DNA of 64,000 nucleotides, from positions 1,564,381-1,628,380 of the forward strand of contig NZ_HE997643.1 of the NCBI RefSeq assembly GCF_000312485.1, given 5' to 3'. This document shows positions 48,500 to 63,457 of the stretch, piece by piece. The position numbers and the translations under genes were made by a program. The stretch's first letter is position 1; every line of letters begins with the position of its first letter. The notes beneath the pieces were generated by a model. That model saw nothing but the letters and a program-made list of their open reading frames with translations, did not search any database and was not told where the DNA came from. This stretch comes from Yersinia massiliensis CCUG 53443. GTDB lineage: Bacteria > Pseudomonadota > Gammaproteobacteria > Enterobacterales > Enterobacteriaceae.

Positions 48500-48545
48500 G
48501 CCAATCAAAGGGAAAGCCCTAGACTGGGGCGTCCCCTTTGGTTGG
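48500..48545. terminator. Hairpin between convergent permease and yeeZ genes
   Basis: GCCAATCAAAGGG (48500-48512) and CCCTTTGGTTGGC (48533-48545) form a 13-bp stem with one G-T type pair and a 20-base loop. It sits exactly between the two stop codons and probably ends both transcripts, although T runs are short. Confidence 0.6.
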
Positions 48546-48546
48546 C

Positions 48547-49374
48547 TTAATTTAACGGCATACGGTTGGGATCGGGATAGAGGTATTCGAAACCTAACTC
48601 ACTGCAAATCTTGCTGCCGTCAATCTCCCGTGCTGGCTCCTCGATATCTTCCGGTGCAAATACCGGTGGCGTGAGATTTAACGCCCTCGCGCTGGCAGGA
48701 TAGAAGTCACGTTTGCTCGGGTGCATCGGCGCGCACAGATTATAAATATGCCCGCCTTTAGGTAAACGAAGCAGCAATTCAATGGCCGCAATAACATCCT
48801 CCTGATGTACCAGATTGACTCCCAGTGAACCGCCTTTAACGTCTGTTTTACCCACCAGGAAACGACCAGGATGGCGATCGCCGCCCACCAAACCCGCTAA
48901 GCGCAAAATATCCACTGACGTATTAGGCAAATCATGCAACCAAAGTTCGAGCTCCATGAGTGTTTTCCCCGCCGTCGTGACCGGTTGCAGAGGGGAGTTT
49001 TCTTTAATGCGCCCACGGGTTTCCCCATACACGGAGGTCGAACTGGTAAAAATAATGCGCGGGACGCCAAAAGCGAGCGCACTGTCGACCACTTGTCGTA
49101 CTGCCTGAAAATAGTCTCTGCCACCTTCAGTCGTCCGGCTAGCGGGTAAAGTAATAATGAGCGCATCAACTGCCATCAACTGGGCTAAATCATCGGGATC
49201 GCAAATCAGCTCAGGTGTCAGTTGTAACAGGTAACAATCAATGCCACTCATTCTGGCAGCGTCGACACCATCCAATGTGGTTTTGCTGCCAACCACCTGT
49301 ATTCCACGACGAATTAATGATTGTGCTAACGGCATACCCAACCAGCCCAATCCAATAATGGCGACTTTTTTCAT
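48547..49374 (-). CDS. yeeZ: YeeZ, NAD(P)-binding SDR-like protein
   Basis: The 275-residue protein is similar to E. coli YeeZ, an extended-SDR fold protein of unknown reaction. It begins MKKVAIIGLGWLGMPLAQSL (dinucleotide-binding GLGWLG) and has FTSSTSVYGE, where SSTS and the Tyr sit at catalytic positions, although the usual YxxxK is not evident. The ATG at 49372-49374 is chosen by family fit. Location next to his is conserved with E. coli. Confidence 0.9.
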   Translation of the reverse strand: MKKVAIIGLGWLGMPLAQSLIRRGIQVVGSKTTLDGVDAARMSGIDCYLLQLTPELICDPDDLAQLMAVDALIITLPASRTTEGGRDYFQAVRQVVDSALAFGVPRIIFTSSTSVYGETRGRIKENSPLQPVTTAGKTLMELELWLHDLPNTSVDILRLAGLVGGDRHPGRFLVGKTDVKGGSLGVNLVHQEDVIAAIELLLRLPKGGHIYNLCAPMHPSKRDFYPASARALNLTPPVFAPEDIEEPAREIDGSKICSELGFEYLYPDPNRMPLN

Positions 49375-49468
49375 CTCGATTGCTCTCCAGCCATATTGCT
49401 CTTCAACCATTTTTATCAATAACTCATATCGATAACTGATACCACAAACATAAGACCCTACAGGTAAT

Positions 49469-49747
49469 CTACGCCCGATAACCCCCGCTCACAATGAGGT
49501 TAGCAGCGTTATACCCTAAGTATGATGACATTATGCCTTTCATTTCATTCATCGGGATAATGCCAATACGTAACAGTTTTGTGCTTAAACTGACATTAAA
49601 TAGAGTGAAAATCGCCATAAATAAAATGATTCCCCACAGATAAGCCGCAGCCCGCCTCGGTGAAATAAACTCATCAGACGAAAAAAAGGTTGCGTCGCCA
49701 CCGTCTGATGGTTTACGTTGATTGACAGAAATTATGGCACGTTCCAA
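49469..49747 (-). CDS. Small membrane-protein-like frame of unknown function
   Basis: The frame of 92 codons is open from a TTG without a visible ribosome-binding site. It contains one convincing hydrophobic segment, AAYLWGIILFMAIFTLFNV, preceded by a charged stretch. No family is recognised. It overlaps the likely his promoter region on the opposite strand, so it may be shorter than shown or not expressed. Confidence 0.3.
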   Translation of the reverse strand: MERAIISVNQRKPSDGGDATFFSSDEFISPRRAAAYLWGIILFMAIFTLFNVSLSTKLLRIGIIPMNEMKGIMSSYLGYNAANLIVSGGYRA

Positions 49748-49754
49748 ATATGGC
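49722..49754 (+). promoter_or_regulatory. Possible his operon promoter
   Basis: A perfect -35 hexamer TTGACA lies at 49722-49727, about 70 bases before the leader peptide start. No good -10 was found at ideal spacing; AAATAT at 49746-49751 (18-base spacer) is the best. The position is right for the his leader transcript. Confidence 0.4.
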
Positions 49755-49794
49755 TATTTTGATTTGCTCAAAAAGCCCAAATAGAGAAATTATC

Positions 49795-49842
49795 ATGAAT
49801 CGCGTTCAATTTAATCACCATCATCACCATCATCCTGACTAG
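49795..49842 (+). CDS. hisL: his operon leader peptide
   Basis: The 15-residue reading frame [15 protein letters not shown] has six consecutive histidine codons, against seven in the E. coli leader as I recall. Ribosome stalling here when histidyl-tRNA is scarce prevents the downstream terminator from forming. Start and stop are clear. Confidence 0.96.
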
Positions 49843-49861
49843 TCTTGCAGGCCGATGTGTG

Positions 49862-49946
49862 CTGGAAGACGGTTAACGAATCTTCCAGGTGGCGGTAGAA
49901 CGCAATAGAGAAAGCCCTCGGAAGATTATCTTCCGAGGGCTTTTTT
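49862..49946 (+). terminator. his attenuator
   Basis: A pause hairpin CTGGAAGA (49862-49869) with TCTTCCAG (49881-49888) precedes the terminator GCCCTCGGAAG (49914-49924) with CTTCCGAGGGC (49930-49940), loop ATTAT and a T6 run. TCTTCC of the first hairpin can instead pair with GGAAGA of the terminator arm, giving the antiterminator. Confidence 0.95.
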
Positions 49947-50015
49947 GTTATTCAGATTTAATCACCCTACGGCATTACGTTCGCAGGGGAAAATTAATAA
50001 ATTAAGAGGATTATC

Positions 50016-50915
50016 ATGTTGGATAAAACACGTTTACGCATCGCGATGCAGAAATCAGGCCGCCTGAGTGACGATTGCCACGAGTTGCTGTCACGCTGCG
50101 GGATTAAAATCAATTTACAGCAGCAGCGCCTGATTGCTTTCGCGGAAAACATGCCTATCGATATCCTGCGTGTCCGTGATGACGATATCCCAGGGTTGGT
50201 AATGGATGGCGTGGTTGATCTGGGCATTATCGGTGAAAACGTACTGGAAGAAGAGTTACTCAGCCGCCGTGCTCAAGGCGAAGACCCGCGTTACTTCACA
50301 TTACGCCGTCTGGATTTCGGTGGCTGCCGGCTGTCATTGGCTGCCTCACTGGATACCGAATACACCGGGCCGGAATGCCTGCAAAACAAACGTATTGCCA
50401 CCTCTTACCCGCACATCTTAAAACAGTATCTGGATAAAAAAGGCGTGAGCTTTAAGTCTTGTTTACTGAACGGTTCAGTTGAAGTTGCCCCCCGTGCCGG
50501 TTTGGCCGATGTCATCTGTGACTTGGTTTCAACCGGTGCCACCCTAGAAGCAAATGGCCTGCGTGAAGTCGAAGTCATTTACCGCTCTAAGGCTTGTTTG
50601 ATCCAGCGTGATGGCGAAATGCCTGCCGAGAAACAAGCCCTGATTGATCGCATGATGACCCGTATTCAAGGGGTTATTCAGGCGCGTGAATCCAAGTACA
50701 TCATGATGCACGCACCAAGCGAGCGTTTGGACGAAATCATCACCCTGTTACCGGGTGCCGAGCGCCCAACGATTCTGCCACTGGCGGGTGATAAAAGTCG
50801 CGTTGCCATGCACATGGTGAGTAGCGAAACGCTATTCTGGGAAACCATGGAGAAACTGAAGGCGCTGGGTGCCAGCTCCATTCTGGTGTTACCGATTGAA
50901 AAAATGATGGAGTAA
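50016..50915 (+). CDS. hisG: ATP phosphoribosyltransferase HisG
   Basis: HisG condenses ATP and PRPP in the first, feedback-inhibited step of histidine synthesis. The 299-residue long-form protein has a catalytic part with [15 protein letters not shown] and [20 protein letters not shown] (PRPP loop) and a C-terminal regulatory domain from about residue 225. AAGAGGA precedes the ATG. It is the first structural gene of the operon after the attenuator. Confidence 0.98.
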   Translation: MLDKTRLRIAMQKSGRLSDDCHELLSRCGIKINLQQQRLIAFAENMPIDILRVRDDDIPGLVMDGVVDLGIIGENVLEEELLSRRAQGEDPRYFTLRRLDFGGCRLSLAASLDTEYTGPECLQNKRIATSYPHILKQYLDKKGVSFKSCLLNGSVEVAPRAGLADVICDLVSTGATLEANGLREVEVIYRSKACLIQRDGEMPAEKQALIDRMMTRIQGVIQARESKYIMMHAPSERLDEIITLLPGAERPTILPLAGDKSRVAMHMVSSETLFWETMEKLKALGASSILVLPIEKMME

Positions 50916-50918
50916 CCG

Positions 50919-56513
<5,595 letters not shown>

Positions 56514-56520
<7 letters not shown>

Positions 56521-57128
56521 CAGAACAACAAATGAATCAATTGGATTGGGAAAAAGTCGACAATCTAATGCCAGCCATCGTTCAACATGCCGTATCCGGT
56601 GAAGTTCTGATGATGGGGTATATGAATCGCGAAGCGCTCGCAGTGACAGAAGAAACCGGTAAAGTGACCTTTTTCTCTCGCACCAAACAGCGTTTATGGA
56701 CCAAAGGCGAAAGCTCGGGTCACTTTCTCAATGTAGTCAATATCTACCCTGATTGTGACAATGATACCCTGCTGATTCTGGTTAATCCTATCGGCCCAAC
56801 TTGCCATTTAGGCAATAACAGTTGCTTCGCGCCTGCGGCCAGTGACTGGAGTTTCCTGTATCAGTTAGAGCAATTGCTAGCATCACGTAAGTCAGCCGAT
56901 CCGGCCAGTTCTTATACTGCCAAACTCTATGCCAGTGGCACTAAGCGCATTGCCCAGAAAGTGGGGGAAGAAGGTGTCGAAACGGCCCTCGCCGCCACCG
57001 TGAATGACCGCGAAGAGTTGACTAACGAAGCATCAGATTTGATGTATCACCTGTTAGTACTGTTGCAGGATCAGGACTTGGATATGAGCAAAGTCATTGG
57101 TCGCCTGCGAGAGCGCCACGAGAAGTAA
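56514..57128 (+). CDS. hisI: Bifunctional PR-AMP cyclohydrolase / PR-ATP pyrophosphatase HisI
   Basis: HisI (also called HisIE) performs the second and third steps of the pathway. The 204-residue protein has the cyclohydrolase domain first ([31 protein letters not shown] with zinc ligands) and the pyrophosphatase domain from about residue 115 ([13 protein letters not shown]). The start is GTG at 56514 overlapping hisF. It is the last gene of the operon. Confidence 0.97.
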
Positions 57129-57155
57129 TCGTCGCAGGCTTTCTTGCTGGCAAAT

Positions 57156-57190
57156 AAAAACGCCTCCGGTTTATCACCGAAGGCGTTTTT
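57156..57190 (+). terminator. his operon terminator
   Basis: AAAAACGCCTCCGGT (57156-57170) pairs with ACCGAAGGCGTTTTT (57176-57190) with one C-A mismatch and loop TTATC, ending in a T run, 28 bases after the hisI stop. The A-rich left arm makes it usable from the gnd side too. Confidence 0.9.
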
Positions 57191-57271
57191 TATTGGGCGA
57201 ACATCAAAACGATATTGCTTGTTCAAAATAATACTGCTTTCGTTATCAGTGGCGAAAGCAGGGAATATTCA

Positions 57272-57298
57272 GATCGCAAAGACGCTGTTAATCCAACC
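57272..57298. repeat. Probable remnant of the dispersed palindromic repeat at the gnd end
   Basis: The 27 bases beginning GATCGCAAAGACGC match the left end of copies A and B with four differences from copy B. Only the left end is present, and its right part is the last codons of gnd read on the other strand. It may be a decayed or truncated copy, or partly chance. Confidence 0.4.
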
Positions 57299-58697
57299 AC
57301 TCAGTGTGGAACACACCGTCTTTATCCGTACGCTTATATGTATGCGCGCCGAAGTAATCACGCTGCGCCTGAATCAGGTTGGCAGGCAGCACCGCTGAAC
57401 GGTAGCTATCGTAGTAATTAATTGCAGCAGAGAACGTTGGCGTTGGGATACCGTTTTGTACCGCATAAGACACAACATCACGCAGTGCTTGCTGGTATTC
57501 ATCAGCAATCTGCTTGAAGTAAGGAGCCAGTAGCAAGTTAGCTATTTTCGGATTTTCTGCGTATGCATCCGTGATTTTTTGCAAGAACTGCGCGCGGATA
57601 ATGCAACCTGCGCGGAAGATCTTGGCAATTTCACCGTAATGCAGATCCCAGTTATTTTCGTCAGACGCTGCTTTCAGCTGAGAGAAGCCTTGGGCATAAG
57701 AAACGATTTTACCCAGATACAAAGCACGACGAATTTTCTCGATAAATTCCGATTTATCACCGGCGAAAGGCTGTACTTTAGGGCCAGTCAGCACTTTAGA
57801 TGCCGCAACGCGCTGATCTTTCAGGGAAGACAAATAGCGGGCAAAAACAGATTCGGTAATCAGAGTCAGTGGCTCGCCTAAGTCCAGAGAGCTTTGGCTC
57901 GTCCATTTACCGGTGCCTTTGTTGGCAGCTTCATCCAGAATAACATCCACCAGATAAATACCGGCGTCGTCTTTCTTGGTGAAGATATCTTTCGTGATAT
58001 CAATCAGGTAGCTATTTAGCTCGCCTTTGTTCCACTCAGCAAAGGTGCTTGCCAGTTCTTCGTTGCTCAAACCCAGTGACTGTTTCAGTAACGAGTAGGC
58101 TTCTGCGATCAACTGCATGTCGCCGTATTCGATGCCGTTGTGAACCATTTTAACGTAATGACCCGCACCGTCAGCACCGATATAAGCCACACAAGCTTCA
58201 CCGTCGTCTGCACGCGCGGCAATCTTCTCAAGAATGGGGGCAACCAGCTCGTAAGCTTCTTTCTGACCACCAGGCATAATTGAAGGGCCTTTTAATGCAC
58301 CCTCTTCGCCACCTGAAACACCCGTGCCGATAAAGTTAAAGCCTTGTGCAGAAAGTTCGCGATTACGGCGGATGGTGTCTTTGTAATAGGTATTACCACC
58401 ATCAATAAGAATGTCACCTTTATCAAGATGCGGCGTCAGTGAGGCGATAGTTTTATCCGTCGCTTCACCCGCTTTCACCATCAGCAGGATGCGGCGCGGT
58501 TTTTCCAGCGAATCAACAAACTCTTCAACGGTATAGCTCGGCACCAGATTTTTACCTGGATTTTCAGCAACGACTTCGTCAGTTTTGTCTGATGAGCGGT
58601 TAAAGATAGAGACGGAATAACCACGGCTTTCGATGTTGAGCGCGAGGTTACGGCCCATCACCGCCATACCAACAACGCCAATCTGTTGTTTGGACAT
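57288..58697 (-). CDS. gnd: 6-Phosphogluconate dehydrogenase (decarboxylating)
   Basis: Gnd converts 6-phosphogluconate to ribulose 5-phosphate with NADP+ in the pentose phosphate pathway. The 469-residue protein begins [20 protein letters not shown] (Rossmann GxAxMG), has [19 protein letters not shown], and ends [10 protein letters not shown] as in E. coli. The ATG at 58695-58697 has AGGAG upstream. An in-frame extension of 17 codons is not supported. Confidence 0.97.
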   Translation of the reverse strand: MSKQQIGVVGMAVMGRNLALNIESRGYSVSIFNRSSDKTDEVVAENPGKNLVPSYTVEEFVDSLEKPRRILLMVKAGEATDKTIASLTPHLDKGDILIDGGNTYYKDTIRRNRELSAQGFNFIGTGVSGGEEGALKGPSIMPGGQKEAYELVAPILEKIAARADDGEACVAYIGADGAGHYVKMVHNGIEYGDMQLIAEAYSLLKQSLGLSNEELASTFAEWNKGELNSYLIDITKDIFTKKDDAGIYLVDVILDEAANKGTGKWTSQSSLDLGEPLTLITESVFARYLSSLKDQRVAASKVLTGPKVQPFAGDKSEFIEKIRRALYLGKIVSYAQGFSQLKAASDENNWDLHYGEIAKIFRAGCIIRAQFLQKITDAYAENPKIANLLLAPYFKQIADEYQQALRDVVSYAVQNGIPTPTFSAAINYYDSYRSAVLPANLIQAQRDYFGAHTYKRTDKDGVFHTEWLD

Positions 58698-59146
58698 TAA
58701 AAAAACTCCTGTCTGAAGGATGACACCTGTTACCGGCCTTGAGGCCAACAGGTTTTTGATGTGGGAAACATGTTAACTCAGGATTATGTCCACTGGGTAG
58801 TGATTGGTGCGATAGATAGCACAACTGAGTAGTTGCTCATGGCTTAGCCACAATTTAATTTTTGTAGAATATTATATTCATACTTTACTCAGACCTAGAG
58901 TGAGTTAAATGTCCCATAATCCAATCACCAAAATAATTAAGTAAGATTTAGAGATCCGCATATTGACTAGTAAAGCTCATAGCAAGCCTTTAGCATAATT
59001 CTTGCTTATATCGAAATTAAAACCGTGGTCCATATTATATGAAGACTACTGGTGAGTTATCTAGGTCTATACTGCAAGTTATACTGACCCAAAAGGTAAT
59101 TCTCTTTTGGTGCTAAAAAACTTACATTACCGTAGGTAACAATAAG
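58698..59146 (-). promoter_or_regulatory. AT-rich gap upstream of gnd
   Basis: The 449 bases between the gtr cluster and gnd hold no convincing gene. On the minus strand a TATAAT hexamer at 58876-58871 is a good -10 candidate for gnd, but no matching -35 was found. The DNA is clearly richer in A and T than gnd itself. Confidence 0.35.
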
Positions 59147-60124
59147 CTAATTTAGATTTTCATCCTTCAATAACTTAGTCAATGCTATTTGAGGTTGATT
59201 TTCAACATCAGCCTGAATAAAAGACAATAATAATTGAACTCCCAACATTACAGGTAATGCAGCTAACATCACAGTACCACTTGTAGCTGGTTGCCCTGTT
59301 ATTACAGAACTATGCCAAGAGAAAACTCCATTTATTGCACCAAAAAAGAAGAATATAAGTCCAATAATTAATTCCAATGATGCTATCGAAAACCCTCTTA
59401 AAAAATAATTATAGAAAATTCTTTTAATCACATTGTTAACATGCCCTCTAAGGAACGGAAACATTATTTTTTTAATATTTAAGTTAGATGTTTCATCCCC
59501 ATATACTGCATCCATAGGAATATCAATTACTTTTGCTCTTATAATATTTAGTCTAAAAAGAATATCCGACTCAAAAAAATACCTCTTGCTTATCTTATCT
59601 AATGGCAAACGCTTTAATGCAACTGTCGAAATAGCGGTATATCCATTTGTGGGATCAAATAGAGTGTAATAGCCTGAAGAGAATTTAGTAAGAAAAGAAA
59701 GAATTGCGTTCCCAAACAATCTGACTTTCGGCATTGACTTTAGAGTATCTATTTCATAAAAACGATTTCCTTTTGTATAGTCCGCATCTCCTTTACATAT
59801 TGGATTAATAAAATATTTAATAAGTGATGGATCCATTTGGCCGTCGCCATCTACTTTAACAACAATATCCATACCATCCCTGATAGCAGCGGAATAACCA
59901 GAAATCACTGCGCCACCGACTCCCATATTTACAGAGTTATATATAACGGATACTCTAGAGTCATTTGAATTCTCTTCTACATATTTACCGGAACCATCTG
60001 GACAAAGATCATCTACAACATAGATCTTATCCACTAAATTATCAATTTCATTCAGAACTGATAGAATATGCTGTTTTACTTTATAGCAAGGTAGTACTAC
60101 TGCCACTTTGGTAGTATGTATCAT
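59147..60124 (-). CDS. gtrB: GtrB-like undecaprenyl-phosphate glycosyltransferase
   Basis: The 325-residue protein is a GT-A family 2 enzyme like bactoprenol glucosyltransferase GtrB. It has VAVVLPCYKV at the N terminus, VDDLCPDGS, KVDGDGQMDP (metal-binding DxD-type) and FDPTNGYTA, followed by two C-terminal hydrophobic segments that anchor it. It should load a sugar on the lipid carrier for transfer outside the membrane. GGAGA precedes the ATG. The sugar is not determined. It is the last gene of the cluster. Confidence 0.85.
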   Translation of the reverse strand: MIHTTKVAVVLPCYKVKQHILSVLNEIDNLVDKIYVVDDLCPDGSGKYVEENSNDSRVSVIYNSVNMGVGGAVISGYSAAIRDGMDIVVKVDGDGQMDPSLIKYFINPICKGDADYTKGNRFYEIDTLKSMPKVRLFGNAILSFLTKFSSGYYTLFDPTNGYTAISTVALKRLPLDKISKRYFFESDILFRLNIIRAKVIDIPMDAVYGDETSNLNIKKIMFPFLRGHVNNVIKRIFYNYFLRGFSIASLELIIGLIFFFFGAINGVFSWHSSVITGQPATSGTVMLAALPVMLGVQLLLSFIQADVENQPQIALTKLLKDENLN

Positions 60125-60161
60125 ATACTCTCCAATTTATAAAAAAATAGAATCATAGGAT

Positions 60162-60737
60162 TTAATTTAACTTCCATTGTTTGGTATTAGGGTTATATGA
60201 ACATAAATTTTTTATCTTATGATTATTGGCATATTCTTGAATTCTTTCTGGATAATTTGGAAATTCAGGGCTAGCAAAATTCCAATCAGGCATATTGAAA
60301 GATGCTATACCATTTACAGTGGGTAAATTAATCAACTCAGCAATCATCATTGCAGTTACATTATGTGAATACATATTGTTAACCCAATCGGGAAATGACT
60401 GATTAATTCTATCAGCATTCCAAGCTAATATATAAAAAGCTTTGCATTCAGAAGGCGGCAGAGATGTGACACTAACTTTTTCAATCTCGTCTTGACGATT
60501 AAATCTAAGATGCTGAGAACTAAGCTCCGAGGCTATTGCAAGAGATGCGATTAAAAACAAGTAAGTTCTTTTAATTTTTAAAACTGATAAAAATACTACT
60601 GAAGTTACGACTAATGGAAAAGCTAAAAAAATTTGATAAGTGGATACTGCATTAAAAGCTTTTGCTCCAGGGAAAATATTATATACAAAGAACCAAAGGC
60701 TGTGCCCGTAAAAATTCATAACAGATAACCATGTCAC
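60162..60737 (-). pseudogene. GT-C-like membrane glycosyltransferase, 3' part (frameshifted)
   Basis: The frame encodes the C-terminal part of a larger membrane protein. It can be extended upstream without a stop to the A7 tract (60782-60788) of the preceding frame as TIIGNVVFITYLTSIVTWL, a hydrophobic segment. A GTG is the formal start, but no ribosome-binding site is seen. Most of the frame after about residue 70 is hydrophilic and ends NLCSYNPNTKQWKLN. It probably belongs to one gene with 60776-61813. Confidence 0.7.
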
Positions 60738-60775
60738 AATACTGGTTAAATATGTTATAAAAACAACATTCCCTA

Positions 60776-61813
60776 TTATTGTTTTTTTCTATTTTTGAAT
60801 ATATACACCGATGAAAGAGCGAATATTAGAAACAATACAGGGCTTGCTCCTGTATTATAGTATTCACTGGAAATAATATACTCAGGGTTAATATATAGCA
60901 ATATTTTATTATATAGAGTCCCAAACAAATAATTATCCGTCCCCAACTGTAACGCATCATAGGGGGAGATTGTATTATTTAAGACCATATCATAAGTTCG
61001 TAATGTCACCTCTCGAGATTTTGGATAAAAAACACGTAAAAATGGAAGAAGTGATAAAATAAATGCGACACCTACAATTACAATTGACATTAATTTATTT
61101 TTATCAAAACTAACCTTTGAACGATAAAGCATTACATCTTTATAGTTTATAATAATGAATAAAAATAAAAACACCAAAACAAAGTAAGTCCAAAACCATG
61201 CCATATAAAAGCATGTTAAGCACCATGCTCCATAGACAACACTAAAAGAAATACCATACCATCGAAGCCGTTGATTATTATTCACCAAAAAATTATTTAT
61301 TGTCTTATAGAAAAGATACGTGGCTAATGGTGCTATAGCTACAGCGGCTAATTGAAGGCGTGAATTATGGCTCACCATAGCATTATTGATCGTAAATAAG
61401 ATAGAACCAAATAGTGCCCAACCAACAGGAACTTGAAATATCTTTTTCAGAAGGAGAAAAATTGATATAAAACCAACAAACTTCAATGTAATCCCAGCTA
61501 ATACTGAAGCTAGGAACGGCTCCACACCAAAAAATCTAAATACGGAATAAAAAATCGCCACAATAAAATAAGCATCCGTCTGAGCTATAGTATTTTTATA
61601 TGGATAATAATAATTTGTCTCTGACCAATGAGAAAGTCCTTTGAAAACATTATACCAATGTTCAAGTATTGATGAGGATATCACATAATCATATGAGTCT
61701 CCTGAAATAAAAGTAAATCCATTTAGTATTTGCCCTCTATATATAACCGATATAGTCATTACAAAAACAATAAAAAACAAAGCACCAAATGTTTTATTCT
61801 TACCATAATACAT
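60776..61813 (-). pseudogene. GT-C-like membrane glycosyltransferase, 5' part (gtr cluster)
   Basis: The 345-residue frame has about nine hydrophobic segments and an early FISGDSYDYVISSS, an acidic loop after the first membrane helix as found in GT-C enzymes. It ends at AAA AAA CAA TAA. A one-base shift back at the A7 run (60782-60788) joins it to the next frame, giving about 550 residues, a plausible size for the serotype-specific transferase of a gtr cluster. The A_AAA_AAA heptamer is in the frame needed for -1 slippage. No specific homologue was recognised, so the sugar and target are unknown. Confidence 0.7.
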
Positions 61814-61858
61814 TAATTAGCCCATCCCAAAAATAAAATTAGACCCAACTCCTGATGA

Positions 61859-62224
61859 CTACACATAAATCCATTTTTTGCTTGCGATATAGCCCAAAAC
61901 TGCAATTATTGGTAAAGAAACTATCTTTCCATAAATAACATCTTTGAAAAAATAAAATGAAATAAATATAATAATTACAGTTATCCAATAGTTAATGAAA
62001 ACCACCGCAAGATATTTCAAGATCTTACCAATGGCTATTGATGTCTTAAATGTAAACATACTATGTAATATGTAGTTAATCACTAGACCAGAAATATAAC
62101 CGATGAGTGTTGACAACATTACTTCGTTATAATGAAACATTGAAATTTTCAATGCTATTATATCAACAACAGCAGAGATTATACCTATTAATAGGTAAAT
62201 TAAGAATTGCCTAGATAAAATCAT
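61859..62224 (-). CDS. gtrA: GtrA-family flippase-like membrane protein
   Basis: The 121-residue protein has four hydrophobic segments and fits the GtrA/DPMS family, proposed to flip lipid-linked sugars across the inner membrane. FLIYLLIGIISAVVDIIAL at the start and FTFK after the second helix are typical. It is the first gene of the cluster, followed by the large transferase and then gtrB, a different order from the usual gtrA-gtrB-gtrX of phages. Confidence 0.85.
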   Translation of the reverse strand: MILSRQFLIYLLIGIISAVVDIIALKISMFHYNEVMLSTLIGYISGLVINYILHSMFTFKTSIAIGKILKYLAVVFINYWITVIIIFISFYFFKDVIYGKIVSLPIIAVLGYIASKKWIYV

Positions 62225-62404
62225 TCATGAACTTCTTATAAGGAAATTAAAAAAGTAAAACTACGAATCATTTTGATAATTTATTATTTATCGAAAGAAT
62301 CATCAATCAGATAATGGTGAACTATATAAAGGAAATCATCGCCACCCCCTGACTAAAAATCAAGAAAGGCTATATGTGATAAAACTAAATGCTATAAATA
62401 ACAA

Positions 62405-62444
62405 CATGAACATCAATCAATACATAAATTAATTGATGTTCATG
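62405..62444. terminator. Strong hairpin between galF and the gtr cluster
   Basis: CATGAACATCAAT (62405-62417) and ATTGATGTTCATG (62432-62444) form a perfect 13-bp stem with a 14-base loop, about 57 bases after the galF stop on the minus strand. The following minus-strand bases TTGTTATTTAT are U-rich, so it may end galF transcription. The rest of the 62225-62500 gap is AT-rich; no JUMPstart/ops element was seen. Confidence 0.55.
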
Positions 62445-62500
62445 AATATATTATTATCGAGATTTATAAGGTTACTATCGAAAGTTAGACGAAACTAAGT

Positions 62501-63394
62501 TTATAATACAAACTCTTTCAGCCACGCCTTAAACTCAGCACCTTGCTGCGGATGACGCAAACCATAAGCAACATAGGCTTGCATATAACCGAGTTTTTCA
62601 CCGCAGTTATATGACTCTCCCGTCAAGGCAACAGCATCAACAGGCTCTTCCTCTGCCAAAGCATCAATGGCATCAGTCAGTTGGATACGGCCCCAAGCGC
62701 CCGGTTTGGTTTTTTCCAATAGCGGCCAAATACTGGCAGACAGCACATAGCGCCCAACAGCCGATAAATTAGATTTTAAATCGGCTGGGCTTTGTGGTTT
62801 CTCCACCATGGCTTTGATACGACTGCTCTCTCCAGGGGCCAAAACGGATTTTTCACATGAAATGACGGAGTAGTTTGATAACGCATCAGGTTCGACTGCA
62901 TGCACTAGCACTTGGCTTGTTCCAGTTTCTTCGAAGCGTTTGACCAACTGAGCAAGGTTATCTCGCATTAAATCTGACTTCGCATCATCAATCAGCACAT
63001 CCGGGAGCAAGACAGCAAACGGTGCATCCCCTACAAGCGGTTTGGCACATAATACCGCATGACCCAGACCCTCTGCGTGGCCTTGGCGAATGTGCATGAT
63101 GGTCACGCCCGGTGGGCAGATAGATTGTACTTCGTCCAATAGCTGACGCTTAACACGCGCTTCCAGCATGGCTTCTAATTCATAAGAAGTATCGAAATGG
63201 TTTTCTACCGCATTCTTAGATGAATGGGTGATTAAAATAATTTCTTTAATGCCCGCAGCGACGCATTCATTAACGACATATTGGATCAATGGCTTATCGA
63301 CAATAGGCAGCATTTCTTTTGGAATGGCTTTAGTAGCTGGGAGCATTCTCATGCCCAAGCCTGCAACTGGGATCACTGCTTTCAATTTGGTCAT
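62501..63394 (-). CDS. galF: GalF, UTP-glucose-1-phosphate uridylyltransferase family
   Basis: The 297-residue protein is a GalU paralogue; GalF is thought to modulate UDP-glucose supply. It has [24 protein letters not shown], where GalU proteins have GLGTR, and [11 protein letters not shown], which matches GalF rather than the GalU form [10 protein letters not shown]. Of two adjacent ATGs, 63394 gives better spacing from TAGG and fits E. coli. It follows galU. Confidence 0.93.
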   Translation of the reverse strand: MTKLKAVIPVAGLGMRMLPATKAIPKEMLPIVDKPLIQYVVNECVAAGIKEIILITHSSKNAVENHFDTSYELEAMLEARVKRQLLDEVQSICPPGVTIMHIRQGHAEGLGHAVLCAKPLVGDAPFAVLLPDVLIDDAKSDLMRDNLAQLVKRFEETGTSQVLVHAVEPDALSNYSVISCEKSVLAPGESSRIKAMVEKPQSPADLKSNLSAVGRYVLSASIWPLLEKTKPGAWGRIQLTDAIDALAEEEPVDAVALTGESYNCGEKLGYMQAYVAYGLRHPQQGAEFKAWLKEFVL

Positions 63395-63457
63395 CATTAA
63401 CCTACTAATCTCTTGAGCGAATTTACAATTTTTCCCGATTCAGCCGTGAAGCTGACG

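Noticed and set aside
60162-60737. An independent small membrane protein gene
   Set aside because: It has only a GTG start without a ribosome-binding site, and the frame continues open upstream into the A7 tract with a sensible hydrophobic segment, so a split gene is the better reading.
62225-62500. JUMPstart/ops element expected before surface-polysaccharide clusters
   Set aside because: No GGCGGTAGCGTG or close variant was seen on either strand.
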